A DNA stretch of 64,000 bases from Yponomeuta sedellus (GCA_934045075.1 OW203730.1:5468785-5532784); one strand, 5' to 3'; counted from the stretch's first letter, positions 21,004-36,300 are shown. Numbers and translations are program-made. Notes: generated by a model from the sequence alone, not told the origin.

Positions 21004-24000
21004 GAAAAGAGTAAAGTCTCCTTTTTATAAAATCAACTACGACGTGTATAAGAAAGCTATGTACGCACAGTGACATAATGTAATATGTATTTAGCAACCA
21101 AAACTACATGCATAATACGTAGATAAGTATATTTTATTGCATTCAGCTTTCGTCAGGGTGTAAACATTTTTTTATATACTATTAGACCCAAGAAATGTAT
21201 TTTGGGTGTTGATTTTATGTATATATAGAGCATACATAGTTGTTGGCGAAAAATCAAGGCCATTTATAACAACCCATTGAATTCTGACCTTGACACAATG
21301 ACATTTTAATAACAATTATATATATATATATATATATTTTAAGTAATTTATATATTTTTTCTTGCTTATGTTATTTTTTTTTATTATTTATTGCAATAAT
21401 TACATGAGTAAATTTACAAGAGTGTGCTTAATGCAAGGAGCATTCTCTTCCAGCAAACCTTTGGTGGAAGAGATACATGTTACCCATTGTGTAATGTATA
21501 TGCTGTCACCATCACTTTACCCGTTTCCCATTATTTCCCTTATACTATTCTCTCCCTAACACTATCAATGTTTTCATGTAGATAAAAGCTGAATGAAATG
21601 AAATAAAAGCGAGTGCATTTATGAAACTTCAGCATTAAAAGGTTCTATCCAATCTAAAAAACAATGTGGAAATGTAAAGAAGATAGATATGCAACACCGA
21701 TAGCACTTTTTTGTTATAAAGACATTTAAAATATCGTCAGTGAAGTATAGCTACATCTCAATAGAAAGTGGATAAAACTGGAGTGACATAACATAACAGT
21801 AAATCTCGGGATAACTAGAAACACTTAAATTCAGTCGATAAAATCCTAGCTTTAATAATAATTTCATATATTACAGCATGCGTAGATGCAATAATAGCTA
21901 CTGAGACGTTTAAATATGTAATAAAATATCATTATCTTAACGAGTTAACCGGATAAACTCTTTTATAGCTAAACAATGAAGTATTGAAGTGTAAGGTAAA
22001 TAGATTCAGGCAATTTGGTTCGATAGTTAACAGGAACACATAGAAAATCACGTGAGCTATCCTGTATATAACTTACAGTCTCACTTATAAAAATACGATT
22101 CCTTGAAACGCTTTTTTAATTGTAGTATTAATCGGTAACACAGGACATTTCAACTGCAGTTGAGGAGGGTTTTAAAAGAACCGTGTTTTTATACATAGTA
22201 CTGTTAGTGGTTTTGTGATGATCTGTTCTACTCGTACGTGAACCTGGTATAATGACCCCATACAATTTAGTAAGGAAAATATGTACAATTATAAAGGTAC
22301 TTTTCTTTGTAAATATAGTGAAGTAAATATAATGATAGCTAATGATAACATTTACGAACACAGTTTTTAAGTATTCTAACAATTAGCTCTCTATAGTTTA
22401 CAACTTATTTTTAAGCATAATTGATGGTTAAGAGCGCAATTTATCATGCGTTTGTAGCAACAGATTATCTGAGAGTTAATTTTACGGCTATTATTTTCTA
22501 ATACATCAAACGAGTACACTAAACAATATAATATTACTATAAATATTGGACGAACATATTTTAATATACCATTCGAATGAATGCAGTCTACTTAACTTTT
22601 TTATTCAAGTCATTGCTTTCGTGTCATACTCAAAACATTTTTTTTTTCATTACGGATGACTCAAATGGTGTCTGATTGTCAAGTTAAATTCCACCAAGTT
22701 TTTTACCATCACTCATGAGTTAATAATTTTTTGGTCTTGGTTCTCCGTATTTTCCCCTTATGAAGCAATCGTGTGGTACCAACTTATCTACATTGCCCAA
22801 ATGCAAGTATTAAGTAAATGCAACGTTTTCCAAACACCTTAAGTGCACTTCCGATGTAATATAAGATATGAACTGGCTATGCTTAGCCTCACCACAGTAA
22901 GATGGACACGACTTACGACAAAAGACGTCCGTTTAGTAATAAGGCCATACACAAAATGCTAAATAAGTAAATAACTAGACTCTAGCACAAAAAACAAATC
23001 TACGTGGAAAACAAGAAACTTTATATTAAATTGCATTATGATACCAGCCGTCTATATTTAAGATTTCTTCCCCTCCTTTATACCAATAACACGCTCAATA
23101 ATAGTAACAATCACATTTATACTTACATACTCATACTCTTACATGTTATTTCAAAATCTAATGCACAATCAAACGCTTCAATTAAAATAATGACTATTCG
23201 TTTACCTCCAACACCATAAAAAACAGGAATGATATAATAGGTGCATATCGGTAACATGCACCGTATATTCAACGACTTCAAACTAGCAAACATTTATTTA
23301 GACGAGTATTACATTTTAGAAGGAGAATAGAAACCAGATTTACGATTCTTTTGTACACCGTGCAAGAATATTTTAACAGTGTATCTTGAAGCAACGCAAG
23401 ATGTTTCAAGACGAAACTATTTTCAGGCTTTGCATTATGTAAATGATGTCGATTTATTTCAACATTTCGAATGTAAACAATATTATCCTAGAGGTCGGTT
23501 TTCTGCATTCCTGTTTTACAGCGTGTAACACTCTTATCCTTGTCCTTATCTTGTACTTATACCTCTTGAATAGTATACATCTCCACCTTGTTCCATTAAA
23601 TTAACACTACTACTTTGGCTATGGGATCACAATTGTAAAACAAATTCATGTAATGTAGTTAGGCCACCGACAGGTACTGTAGAGTATTAGAATATAAAAC
23701 TTTTGTAAGCGCTAACCATTACAAATGTTATTCCGGCTTCACCAACTTGTAATTTTTACGGAAGAGTCTGACTAGGTGTCTTTCTGATTTCTGCAGTGCG
23801 CTCGCCTTGTTTCTGTAATGTTAGAATTGTAGCTAATCTCTACGATCTATGATTAACGATCGAACGATCGATCGAAATAACGAACGATCCGGATCAAACC
23901 GAAATCTGATCGGACTCTTCCGACAAAATCACATGTCATCACATACCTGAACAAAATTTTTTAGTATGTATTAGAATACACTTATTAAAATCTGTATTAA

Positions 24001-24213
24001 ACTAACAGTAGATCGCTCTTTAGGAAAAAAACATCGTTAGAATATTTTTAGATTAAGAATCTCTTTTGCCGATTTTGCTAAGATTTGTTTTAGATCCAGA
24101 ATCTCGGATGATTTTTTCATAATTGTGGCAGTAATTGACTCTATTTAGATTCCGTAGATTCTGCTCAGCAAGTCATAGAACTCCTCGTAGACCCCAAAAA
24201 GCCAAAATAGCCC
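21004..24213. other. intergenic, AT-rich; 3' flank of chaoptin
   Basis: Contains a (TA)n run at about 21,318-21,340 and an AACGATCG-rich patch near 23,850-23,890. On the minus strand an AATAAA (complement at 23,453-23,458), about 755 nt past the chaoptin stop, is a candidate poly(A) signal. No gene recognised. Confidence 0.45.
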
Positions 24214-24318
24214 TCAAATGTAAAGAGCCGTGAGTAGTGTCATGCCTATGACTATCAGAATATTGGGAACGCTTAGGAATCCTTTGCTGAAACTGCAGTC
24301 CAGATCTCTCGATAGGAC
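24214..24318 (-). CDS. chp: chp exon 23: GPI-anchor tail and stop
   Basis: Residues 1247-1280, then TGA. A small-residue region (DCSFSKG, 1253-1259, where an omega site could lie) precedes an uninterrupted hydrophobic end (VPNILIVIGMTLLTALYI) with no cytoplasmic tail, as expected for a GPI-anchored protein. Confidence 0.85.
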   Translation of the reverse strand, partial: VLSRDLDCSFSKGFLSVPNILIVIGMTLLTALYI

Positions 24319-27300
24319 CTGAGAATAAAAACAAAATTCAAAGGTAAATAATATTCTAGGTAAACAAATGTGATTAAAAATTTAATACAAAAAGTTGGAA
24401 TGGCAGTAACAAGAATAAAAATTTGATAGAGTATGAGAGAGAGAGAGAGAGACATTAATTCTTAAGAATAAGAGTTCGAAATCGAATCAGAATGAGTTGA
24501 AATTATTTTATTTCAAAAAACCAGGTCTGAATATGAATTTGTTGACAAATATGTTCTCCAGGATTTTTGAGAAAATATGATAACAATACACATTTAAGTC
24601 TAAGCAAACTCTAAAACTCTACTCTCCCGTGGTGAAGTATGCCCTATACGTTCCTCCTGGAAGAGACCCGTGCCCCTCGATGGGGACATAATGGGTTGAT
24701 GATGATGAAACTCTAAAACGTAGGTATATACTTACATCAGCCAAGGTTCTGTTGTTGAACGATGGACATCTGGCGACTCTGACGTCGTCACGCGTCGTTT
24801 TACATTTCCAGGGGTTCTCACAAAGGTATTGTCTCCTCTTACGATCCCAGGCTTCCACCCAGCTATAAAGACAAAGTGATTTTTATTACCTTGATATTCA
24901 AAAAAATCAAAATTCAAATAATTTATTTGGTATAAGTATTATGTCGTACTGTTACACGGACTTAACGCTATAAGTTTCATCCTTAAACATACTTAACAAT
25001 GTAAAACATGTAAACATAATTAACAGCGTAAAAAATATTTGATGGTAGGTACATATTTTGCAAAGGTTTTGCACATGTTTTGCACAATAAACGGCAACAG
25101 CTTAACATCAACAACTACCCTCCGCGCTAGTTAACAAACTGTGTTGCGGCAGAGTAGGAGTCGTCGCCAAACATGACCACTCATGTTGACCCATACAATA
25201 CTTTCGTTCTAAGGAAGACAAAGATCAAGCGAGTTGCACGCTTAAACTTCAAAGTCGTAGTATATGCAAGAAATACAGATATGACCAAGTACAAAGCCAG
25301 CATGCGACTTGCAATTCGTTAGGATTTTTTATTAATAGATCTATTTGAAAGTATTTGCAACAAGGACTGCTGATTATTAATGGTCATTGGGCCTTGATGA
25401 TAAACTACAAATTTGGTTTAACATTTATCATACCAAGAGACAACAATCAGTTCGTTATCTGGTACTGATATACTTACTATTTTGATCAATTTTACAAATA
25501 CCTTCGACAAGCGTCATAAGTCTTTAACACATGACATAATAGTGGAGCAAAATTACGGAAACACAGATCAACAGAGTTGGAATTCTAAATAAGTTTTCTC
25601 GCTTTGTTATGTTCAATAAACATGTTCTCACTGTTTATACTATTTTTTTATTTTAGTATAATCATGTGGGTACAGCGATATCATTCCGATGTAAAACCTA
25701 ACTGCAAAGTAGGTAATCAGGGCTGCAAGTGATGCAAATCACTTCAGCAATATGTCGCTGCCTGTACGTAATACAGAGAATATTGTAAAGAGGTTCAAAA
25801 TTTCACTGATGCCGGTGAGTCGCCCATTAGCTGTTGGAAAGAGCGCTGGAACGGATAGCCAGAGGTCGCGGGTTCGAATCCCGGCATGGGTGGAATTTTT
25901 AGCCTCTAAATAGGTTTTTAAATTTGTGTTTAGCACGGGTTAGTGCATTAATAATAAAAATAAGTATATTCAATAAACATGCTCTCGCTGAACAAACGAG
26001 ACAGTAATAAAAAGGCAAACAAACCATTGCGCTGCAAAGTCTGCCACATCTATCTAATTCTTGATGAAAAACGTACCCGATCCCACAATCACACACTAGC
26101 GGGTTGCCAGCCAGCAGAATATCGTGTAAGAAAACATTGTTCGGCACGCCAGGCCACTCCCGCTGGGACGGGTTGGGAACCCTCATCAGGTAGTTCTCCC
26201 TGAGGTCCATGGTGAGGTTCTTGACCCTGCCTGGTCTCCAGAAGACGCCGATGTCGATGTCTTCGGCACTCGTATTGTAGATTGTCAGCCGTAGGACTTT
26301 GGAGTGGACACCCTGGGCGAAGGAAAGTAAGTTAATATATAAGACATTAATTTAACGTTAAACACACACGGACAGCAGGCACTAACATCGGTCCTGAAGA
26401 TTAACACCTTTACCGCAATACTGAGCCGTTGGCACAAATATAGGCACACCGCCTATTATATGTTGTCTGCACTGTTATAATTATGATGTTTTGTTTGTGT
26501 TGATGGTTTAATATACTATGTGAGGTGTTCACATTTAAACGGTGCCCGACTCGGATCAGGCACGAGATTGCAAAATCAATAAATTAAATAAAGTCTGATG
26601 TCTTCAAACTTCAAAGTTCGTTCCTTCCCTTCATGTAGCGTAGCTCAGTGACACCCTGTATATTCAATTCAATTAAAGTTCTATATCCAGCAGGGTGAGT
26701 ACTGTAATAACTTATGATTAAAACTACTAAATTCATCAATACTAATATCTTTTTAACGAAACCCTAACCTAGCTCTGGGTCTCAACTCGACCGACATCGA
26801 AACAGAACGTAACAATTTCCTTTAAATAAATTCAAACTTAACTGGACGACTGCGCCAGCCAGCTATTATAAAGAAGTATCGCTACAGTACCAACCGAACC
26901 ATATAAGTCTAGAGAATAAAGTTCATAGTATCCACTCACGCTTAACAAATATTCCGAAATGAACTTCAGCGCCCTCCCAGTGATGGTAATATTGTTCAGC
27001 TTGCAAGGAAGCTGGCCATTCATTTCAACACCCAAGTTTACACTGGGGTCGTTGACATCGACGTAGAGATTCTCCAGTGATGGATTGTAAGTCAGCATCT
27101 TAGGGATATTGAAGTCCCGAGCGTTGGTGTAGGTGGTAATTTTGAGGGTGCGCAGAGCAAACATTTTGTTGAACACTCCATGCTGGAAGTCGATGAAACA
27201 GTTAATACAAATATAAGAGTAGGCATTAATTTGTAAGTAAGTAAAACGTTCTGTATTAAATAAAAGTGGTTGCACGCATTAATTCAATTCAATTTATTTC

Positions 27301-30300
27301 AACGTAAAGAATTTACATTCTGTTTGCTGAATGTCAAAGTTCAATGAAGCCGCTGCCGTAGGGTAGTGGAGAAAAAGGCAGCGGAAAAAAAACTCCCCAT
27401 TATTGAAACGTGTTTCATGTTGATAGCATACTGAATTCATATCGTAGTTTTATTAGTGATTTTGCATTATATTAAAAAATATATACACGTAGCCTATAAT
27501 ACACTTCCCACTGCAGGGTACAGACCTTCTCTCAGAGAGAGAGAGAGTATAGGCTTAATTACCACGCGTGCCCACCGTGGATTGACAATTTCAAGCGATG
27601 AGGTATTTAAACAGCTCGGTCACTCAGGTTTCATTATGATGTTTTCCTTCACGTTAGCGGGCGTTATTTTTTTATATTTGGTAATTTACATTATTTACAT
27701 AAATAAGTGCAAGCACTTCTAGTTCGATGCTTACCTCCAACAGTTTGATTCTTAATTTGGTCACATCCAAATATTCAAGGCGTGAGGATACTCCGTACAA
27801 GCTGGTATTCAGCAGTGCCGATATCGGGTTCCCAGACAGAGACAGCCAACGAAGCTCGTTTAGTGAGTGAACTGCCTGAAATCGCAATGAACAGAATACT
27901 GTAAAATGCTTTTGGTGTAAAGATGTATCTCTACTTTACTCTTGTGATAATGTGAATAAGAAAGAGAAAGAAAAGACAGATATCGTCATTTCAGCCCGAC
28001 AGGTATGCCGACCCAATATGGTTGGCGTTTTGTCTTGAGTTCTCTTGGGAAAGCGCTGTCAAAGGCCGAATAACCGCCTGCTGCAGGAGTCTGAATGAGT
28101 TCTTAACGTTGAATAATATTTGGTCATGCATATACTTATGACGAAAGATTTTTAATCCTCTTCCATAATGGAGGAAGGCATTTGTTATTTACAAGAAAAC
28201 TTATATTTCATTCATAAACTAAAGTTTAACGAAGGTTAAAGCCATTTTTCTAAAATTATTTTAAATCTATTTATTATAAACGTCATTTGAAGTAACCATC
28301 GGGAGAAAACTAGTAAAAACCAAATCGAAGTTAGAAGTAATGAGCTTCATCAACAGATTTTTCTCAGGTATTTTTAATTAAGCACATGAGTTATAATTTT
28401 TATTTTCTTTTCATTATACTTTATTGCACGCAAAAAATTCACAGGACATTACATATGAACATTAAATTACACTACACAGAAGCAAGCTTATAAATGTAAG
28501 AGATTTCTTCTAGAAAACCTTAGAAAATAGGAGAAGCAGTAAAAACGGGTCAATATGGACACAAAATACACTACAAAAGTCCTAAATAACAACCTATTTT
28601 CACAAAAAAAAGAATAAAATAAACTACAAAAACTAGATATCTAAATAAAAATACATAAATGATATATAGATTTCAGCTTATGCAGCAGAATCATACTGAC
28701 CACAGGTATTGTTGTGAAGTCGTTGTAAGATAAATCGATCGATCGAAGACGTGTCAGATTAGCCGTGGTGTCAGGAGGAATCGATGGCAAGTTGTTGAAG
28801 GATAAGTCTAAGCTCTTCAATTTGGGTAGTGGCATTGATGGAATCTGGAAGAAAAATTATGATAGGTATCGTCAAGTGGAAACGAACTAGTCATCAAGTG
28901 CACTTATCTCGAATCACTGAAGAAATAAACTGTTAGAAGTCATTTAGAAGATAGAATTACTATAATTGAATGAGTATATTGTAAGTATTTTAATCTACTA
29001 TGCAATTGCACTACTTATGGAGTCTGCACTGTTTATAATAAGTCCTGTACAGTGCGATATTTGCAATTGTAATGTGAATCATTTCTAGACGTAAAAGTAG
29101 ATAGTAAGATTTGAAATACTTACCGAAAGCAAGCTAACATTTTTCAGTCCCAAATGCAGTAACCTCCTCTCCAGACCTTTGAAGATCTGAGTGCCTCGTT
29201 CAGACGTAAACGGCGAATTATTGCTCAGATCTAGCCATTTAAGTCGAGGCAGTGCTGCAAAGGACCCGCCTTCAATTCGCACTAGATGGTTATCTGAAAG
29301 GTCTAGCCAGGCTAGAGACTGTAAAAAAAGAGAAAAGGTTAGAAAGGAAAATCGGGTAGATAGATACTGTACTCTTCTTTGAGACAGAAGAATACAGTAT
29401 CCAGCAGAATACATTATCCAGCAGCAATATTTGAATAGCTCGGTAGACTATTTGTTGCATTGTGTACGATGCGCGCACTATTACAATGGGCTGTCGAAAT
29501 GAATTAAAAAGGCAGACAATAATAGATAATCACATAGTTTACATCCAATTAATACCCGTACAGACTTTGAATAGTAAACGTACCGGCAATGGATAATCCC
29601 GCATACACAGATCTTGGCCACCCATGGTATTTTAGTTGGCTGCAAGTTATCCATTACTGGCTCCCGAAATTCGAATGAACAATTGTCTTGAAATAAAGTG
29701 AATATGTTCCATCTCATTGAATTAATTCCGTCAGGAGAAATTGTTCTAAAAACTAAGCTATTCAGAAATTGCGTGGTGATTTCATGTTCTCTTTACCTTC
29801 AATGTCATGTTACCCATTAAAATGTTACAATGATGAATATGATGTTGCAATCAAAACCGTGTGAATCACAATAAATATAAAAACGTGCTTCAAAAACAAC
29901 CAAAGAAGAGGTGAACTAGTTCTCGATGTTTTTTTAAATACTTTTGATCCTGGAGTGAGACGATTATTATGTTGAGAACAGAGTCCATAGATTCTATTAC
30001 TAGAAAAATCTAAAAGATTTGAAGTGCTAAATCACTCCAAATTCTGATTCCAAATTTTAAAACATATGAAATAGATACCACACCCACCACAAATTGATAA
30101 CCCGACCAGCACAAATTAAGAAATTAGCTATGAAGAATTGCAGAGCTGCTACAAAGCGCACTATGTAGATTCTTGCGGCTTTCTACTTTGTGCTAGTCTA
30201 ACTAAATTAATGTTTATAATAAAATTTCGTTGTAGTTTGTAGATTTGATTTCTTGGTTAAGTTTGTTCCTTAGAATCAGAATTGGAGATCTGCGGCATTC

Positions 30301-33300
30301 AATTCAGAGCGCTCCGGTATTATGAACTTAGTGAGTAGAATTTTTTGACTTGATAAAGTTGACATAATAGAAGCTTGTGCTAATGGCATAATGAGAATTC
30401 AAGATGGAATGACGCTTCGAGAGGATCGTGATGGTCTCGTGAAGAAAGGGTGTTCTACCTTGTACAGTACATTCTGCGGGTATTGCTTTTTTTGGTGGAA
30501 CACTCTCTGGTGGTCGCGCCTAGCGGTGTGGTACATGTATTCGTCGTTGTAGTCTTGTTCCTCGGCCCAGTACTCGCCGCCTTGCTCGGCGTTCTGTCAC
30601 ATGCAGGGAGGGGCAAAACACGTTACAACTTAGCAACACTACAGGTGGTACGGTCTCTCAAACATAAGGGATAAATTTAAACATTTTGAAGTAGGATAGT
30701 CGGCACAAGTCGATTTTTGGGAATCTGGCAGAATGAAGGTGGTACGGGGCTAAAGAGGATCATTTCAATCAAGCGGTTGGTGAGTCAGTGCTCGATTTTT
30801 TTGCACTGTTTTGGTCAAGATGTTTGCGGGCTACCAGATTTTGAATTCCGGAGCGAACGTTTGCTACATTACATTACATTGAGGCCCTTATAGATGGCAT
30901 TCTTCGGGTTTTTTTGAACTGAGATAGTTTATATGATCTTAACAAAATCTTAACTTTTCAATCGGATATCTTATTTAAGACTCATCTTACAAAGTTAGGC
31001 ACAGAAGGTACGTACCACAAATTTCAATAGTAAAAAAAGTGATGATGTTCTAATGGAATCGTGGAGAGATAGGGCGGGCTTACTGCTAGTACGTTCATTA
31101 TTAACGGAGTTCGTGTGAACTTGTAATACTGCCAGAGATTAATTTTAAATTGTGATTTGTAACCTGTAAGTTTGAGAGACCTGCCCAAAATGCACACACT
31201 AGCAAATGTTAGATTTATCTAAATGTACAAACAGTAAAACTAGAAAAATGTATATAAATTTATTATAAGGATTTTTTGCTGTTCGTTCATTAAGAGACGG
31301 TTAATAAACTACAACACACTGGATGTTCAAACAAGACTAAAGACTGGGTTATTTTCAATACATCAATGGATTTTAGCAAGTACAATGGACAAACTACAAA
31401 TCTTCCGTTAGCGTAATTGGTTTGTAAAATCCAAGCAAGAGAGTAAATTAACAAGTCGTAAAAGGAAATTCGAAGTAGTCATAATTGGCCCAACTGATAT
31501 AATATACAATATTATGGCTTTATTTATTTATTTTTTAATTATCTTTATGCTTCATGTTTTCAGCCATTAGTTAGTATCTAAAGTGTTATTAAAGTGCCAA
31601 AAACAAAACCACACAAAATCGAAAACGCATGGCGAAAATTAGTACGTACCCGGAACCTAAGGACCAAGTCCGCCATGGCCAAAGCTGGTATATTATTGCT
31701 GCTAAGATCCAGCTCTACTAGGTTCCCAGCCGCTCCAGCGGAGAGACAGTTGGTGGGCACCCGCGATAGCTCATTGTGGGATAAGTCAAGTCTGTGGAGA
31801 AAAAGGAATCAAAAGTAATTTATAAGCTAAGCGTTTCACTTTATGAAGTAACCACATCGATTTTTGGTGACCTACAATATTTTTTGTATATTGTATACAT
31901 ATATAATGAATGAAATCAATATCCGAGAACTAATCCTGTTCTCAGATATTGATTTCATTGTGGGCAGCTGCCCGCTTTTTCAGTCTAACCTTTCTAAAGA
32001 ACTCGAAGGTATGAGGTTGTCAGCCAGGTTCCTTATGTGGTTATTGGATAAGTCCACGGTAGTGAGAGTCTGCATATCATGGAATATCTCCACTGGTAGT
32101 TCAATAATGTGGTTATACGAGAGATCCACGATCTGAAAGCATCGATATTTATTAGTTTCGGTTACAAAGTGAGCACGAAGTGAGTGATTTCAGACGGATT
32201 TCAAGAGAGAGCAAGACCAAATGATTCTCTAATCACTATTTTGAGTTCACTGAGTAGACAGACATCTTAGTTCTATATTTTATTTGGGTTTAGCCTATTT
32301 GTTTCCTCAGATACTCAGTTTGTATATAATGCTCCAACTCAAACTCAAGCCGTTGCAACGACCAACGGCAAATGTCGGAGGCCTTATGGGCGGCTTGATA
32401 ACTTCTGACAGTAAGGCTCGCCACTGTCTTACAATCCTCCACCTACCCGGACTTGGCCCCCATGGTTGAGTATGGCCAACCATTCCTGCGATGCAGGAAC
32501 AGACCTGTGCCCCAGCAGTAGGGACATACAAGGGTTGAATCAAATGCTCAAACTCGTTACGAAAGATTCCGACCTGCTCCAAGTGATACAGTAAAAGTGA
32601 CACAGCATGCCAGTTGACACCGATGCACTGGATTAAGTTTGCGACTTGAACATTGCAAAGAACGGCCATTCCTTTTTCTTGTATCTATGTTCCTTTTTAT
32701 TGAGAAGGATAGTGTAGATGTGACTCATAACGTAAAAAAACTATGACGATTACCTGCAAACTCTTGACTTTCTTAAAGCAGTCATACTCCAGGTCAAAAA
32801 TATAGTTGTGAGACAGGTCCAGGTACTGAAGCATCAGCATTGAGCCGAATACTTCACGTGTTATGTTTCTGAGACGATTGTGGGAGAGGTACAACTCGGA
32901 TAGAGTTAGATCCGCGTGTCTAGAAATGTACAATGCAATATATTAAGGTCATATAACATATAAATTTTTTGCTCGTGCTAACTATCATCCACACAACACA
33001 ATGAAATGTTCCCTAGATCGCAAATGATTACACAGATATATTACTATGCTATTTTGACTAGGCAAGAACGTCATAAATATGGAAAACACCATTTGTACAT
33101 TTACATATGAGCCTGTATGTAAATGTAATCTGTACAAATAGATATATGACATGTATCCCTTCAGGAATCAAACTCAACTTCTTAGCTCTACGACACATAC
33201 GTGGCAGTCAAATGTGATCGAAATTTTATAGAACACTGAGCTTATGACAATTTTCGTACAGGCAAAACATCGGTGTATCATTTACTGTTTATTTATTAAT

Positions 33301-36300
33301 TTGAAAGTAATAAGAAACTTACCCGTTTTATAGGGCAATCAAACGTTAATTGAGAATAGTAAAATCTTACCTGAAATAGTACGGAGCTATGTAGGTTATA
33401 TTATTATAAGAGAAGTCCAACACTCTGATGTTGACCGATACCGTCGCTAAATCTGGAATGTATGAGAAAGGCACTGTACTGGCACTGGAAATTACTACAT
33501 TTGACAACTTTACCTATAAACAATAGGAGTAGGAATTAGTAGTAAATAACTAAATTAAACTACAAAATATTTAAAAAAACTAACTAATAGGTGTAAAGAA
33601 ATAAAAGAGATCACCTTGCTGAGGCATATCCTCTTCGGTCAATAAGCCTGAGCAGATGGTTAGACAGAGAAAGAAGAAGAAAATGAGACAAGGGTTAAAT
33701 CAAGATAGGATAAAGATTAGAAAGAAGAAAGGCCTGAAAACAAAGAAAATAAAAGCAGCCTAGAAGAAGCAAAACCAAATGATAAATGAAATACCAAATT
33801 TAATAATAACTTGTCATGCACTTGTAAAGTAAGAAACGTTAACAAGTAACTGTTAAACAATGATCTATTTAGAACATCCAAATTTCCACGGGCATAAAAT
33901 AATGTGTGCAGTCTGCTAAAAAATAATACACAAAAGAAACCGTTTTCCATGCGCAAAATATTTTCGTCGGTAGAAACTAAAAATAATAGAAAACTGATTG
34001 TTTAATTAAAACCACAAGCAAGAAAGCTGGCTTGGAGAAAACTTCATTGGCATTAATGTAAACTTTCTAAATCAAATAGCCACACTTACTCTGAGCCTTA
34101 GGCGGGTAGAAGTTTCCGCTATAGAAACTAGGCGCATTGGAGTCAAACAGAGTCACAATGTGGTTGTGTGACACATTGACTTTGAGGGCTGTCGCCGATC
34201 CCACTTGATCAAAGATGGAGAACTTAAAAGAGTCTAAATTATTGTAGGAAAGATCCAGCCTGAAAATAGAAAAATTCAGGTACTTTTTGTTCGAACGGAA
34301 ATACGTTACAATATTTGTAAGTAAAGCTAACTGTATACTTATTATCACTGCTGGACAATCTGGACTTAGGGTATCCCCAAGTCCTTCCTCTTCTGACTGA
34401 TCTAGGTCATTTTTATCCATTCGCCTGACAATCTGCTTCAAATCTTCGGTAAAAACTAGTTGGTGGACGTCCCAAGCTACCTTTGCTTAATGTGCGCCGA
34501 TCCATTGAATAGCATCGATCACATTAATCTTTATATGCAATATTTCTATTCAGTTACGTTATGGGCTACTTTGCAACAAAAACACCATGAAGGTGAAGGT
34601 CAATCAGCTATAGATTGTGCCATAAATAGGGAGTTATTAAACAGCCATAGCGTAATTAACACACAAACAAGTGTTTTACCTTACATTTTGAACTGAGGCG
34701 CTCTTACGACATAGGTATGAGGCTGAATTTAGATTGACAGTATACCTAAACTGGTTACTACTGTATAATTATTCTATCATAACATGAAGCCAAAGTAGTA
34801 AACGCCCATACTGAGAAGAAATTGTCCATTCATTTAAGGCATCGCCAACAAGACATAAATTAATAGACAAACAATAAGTAAACATCTTACTCTTTGAGAG
34901 CTGGAAGATTCTGGAAGGCTTCTTCAGTGATTTCGTTGATTCTATTTCCGCTTAGCTTAATTATTTTTAAGTTATCGAGCCCAGTAAAGGCCCGTCTGTA
35001 GATGGATTCGATGAGATTATCCTCTAGTAGGATGTATTGTAGTTCTCTTAGGTCTACGAAGGTGTGTTGTTCGATTTGACGAAGCTGGTTCACAGAGAGC
35101 GTTATGCTCTCTAATTGTTTGTGGATGTCGCCCTGAAAATGACAAAACGATGAATTAGTTACAGATTTCGATGTTAATTTTTCATAGAAGAAATTACTTG
35201 TAATTTTGTGGGTGGACCACAACATGTCTTTACAGATTGTTACTACACATACTACACCCAACACATACAACAGCGAAGAGAATAGACATGAAATAAAGCA
35301 GAAATAGCACCTGCCCTACGCAAAACATAAGGACCAACAGACTGTAGCAGTGGTGAATCCTTCCAAAGTCTAAATTATCTTAGACATTCATTTAAATATT
35401 AACAGAAATAACTTGAAACACAATAAAAATCTGATAAAGAGATAACTAACGATAACTGGATGACGATTGGTTTTTAACACGTTATCCGTTACCATACCTG
35501 TAAAGTTCCTTTAGAGAAGTGTTCAATGGCGTTATCCTGCAGGTTTAAAGACCGCAACTTGTACAGGAAGTGGAATGACGTATCCGGAACATTCTTCAGC
35601 TTATTGTTGCTCAAGTCTAGGTACTGCAGTTCAATCAGCGCCTTTAGTGGCTCAAAAGGGAGGATTTTCACCGTGTCCGCGAGTCCGTTAGCCATCTTCA
35701 GTGTTGTCAGACTGTGGAGCTGGCAAAAGAAAAAAAGCAATTTATAATTACAAAATAATATAATCATCCTGCGTCCCACTGCAGGGCATCATCGACTCGC
35801 GTGCCCACCGCGGATAAACGCTTTTCGTTTCCTCACAATGCTTTTTCTTATAATTAGCAAGTGATTATTAAACTGGTGGGTCACTTAAACATCGCTTCAT
35901 ACTTCAAGTTGGCATTATTGGTCTACTCTATTTCAGATTAAACTTCAGTTCTGTTACGGTCAAAAGCAACACTCCTTGAAATTATATTGTAAGTTTCTCA
36001 ATACCTATGTAAAACATATTTATGTTGTTATTGATTTGAGAAAGATATAAATGACTTAAGTGCTCATGTTCCATTTGGTCTGTAATAAATGATTGCCGCA
36101 GTAAAATTCGTTTAGGGCTTGCTGTTTTTTCTAGTATTAAAGTCTCTCAGCTACAGCAATTTTTTTCTTTTAATTTCTCAAATCCAACTCTATCCATTTT
36201 AACAGGCTTACAATAAATAAGTTCTTGAGAACGCGAATGCTTTAGTTTTGTTTTAGTTTCCATCCATAAAATGATCTATACACTCGCTCCCTCTGAACTA

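Noticed and set aside
33717..33956. Possible additional chaoptin exon (minus, reads LHTLFYARGNLDVLNRSLFN)
   Set aside because: Its acceptor phase does not fit exon 12, and exons 12 and 13 join correctly without it.
34460..34696. Plus-strand ORFs of 60-120 codons lying over or between chaoptin exons
   Set aside because: They are antisense shadows or chance frames; the LRR coding signal and splice sites are on the minus strand.
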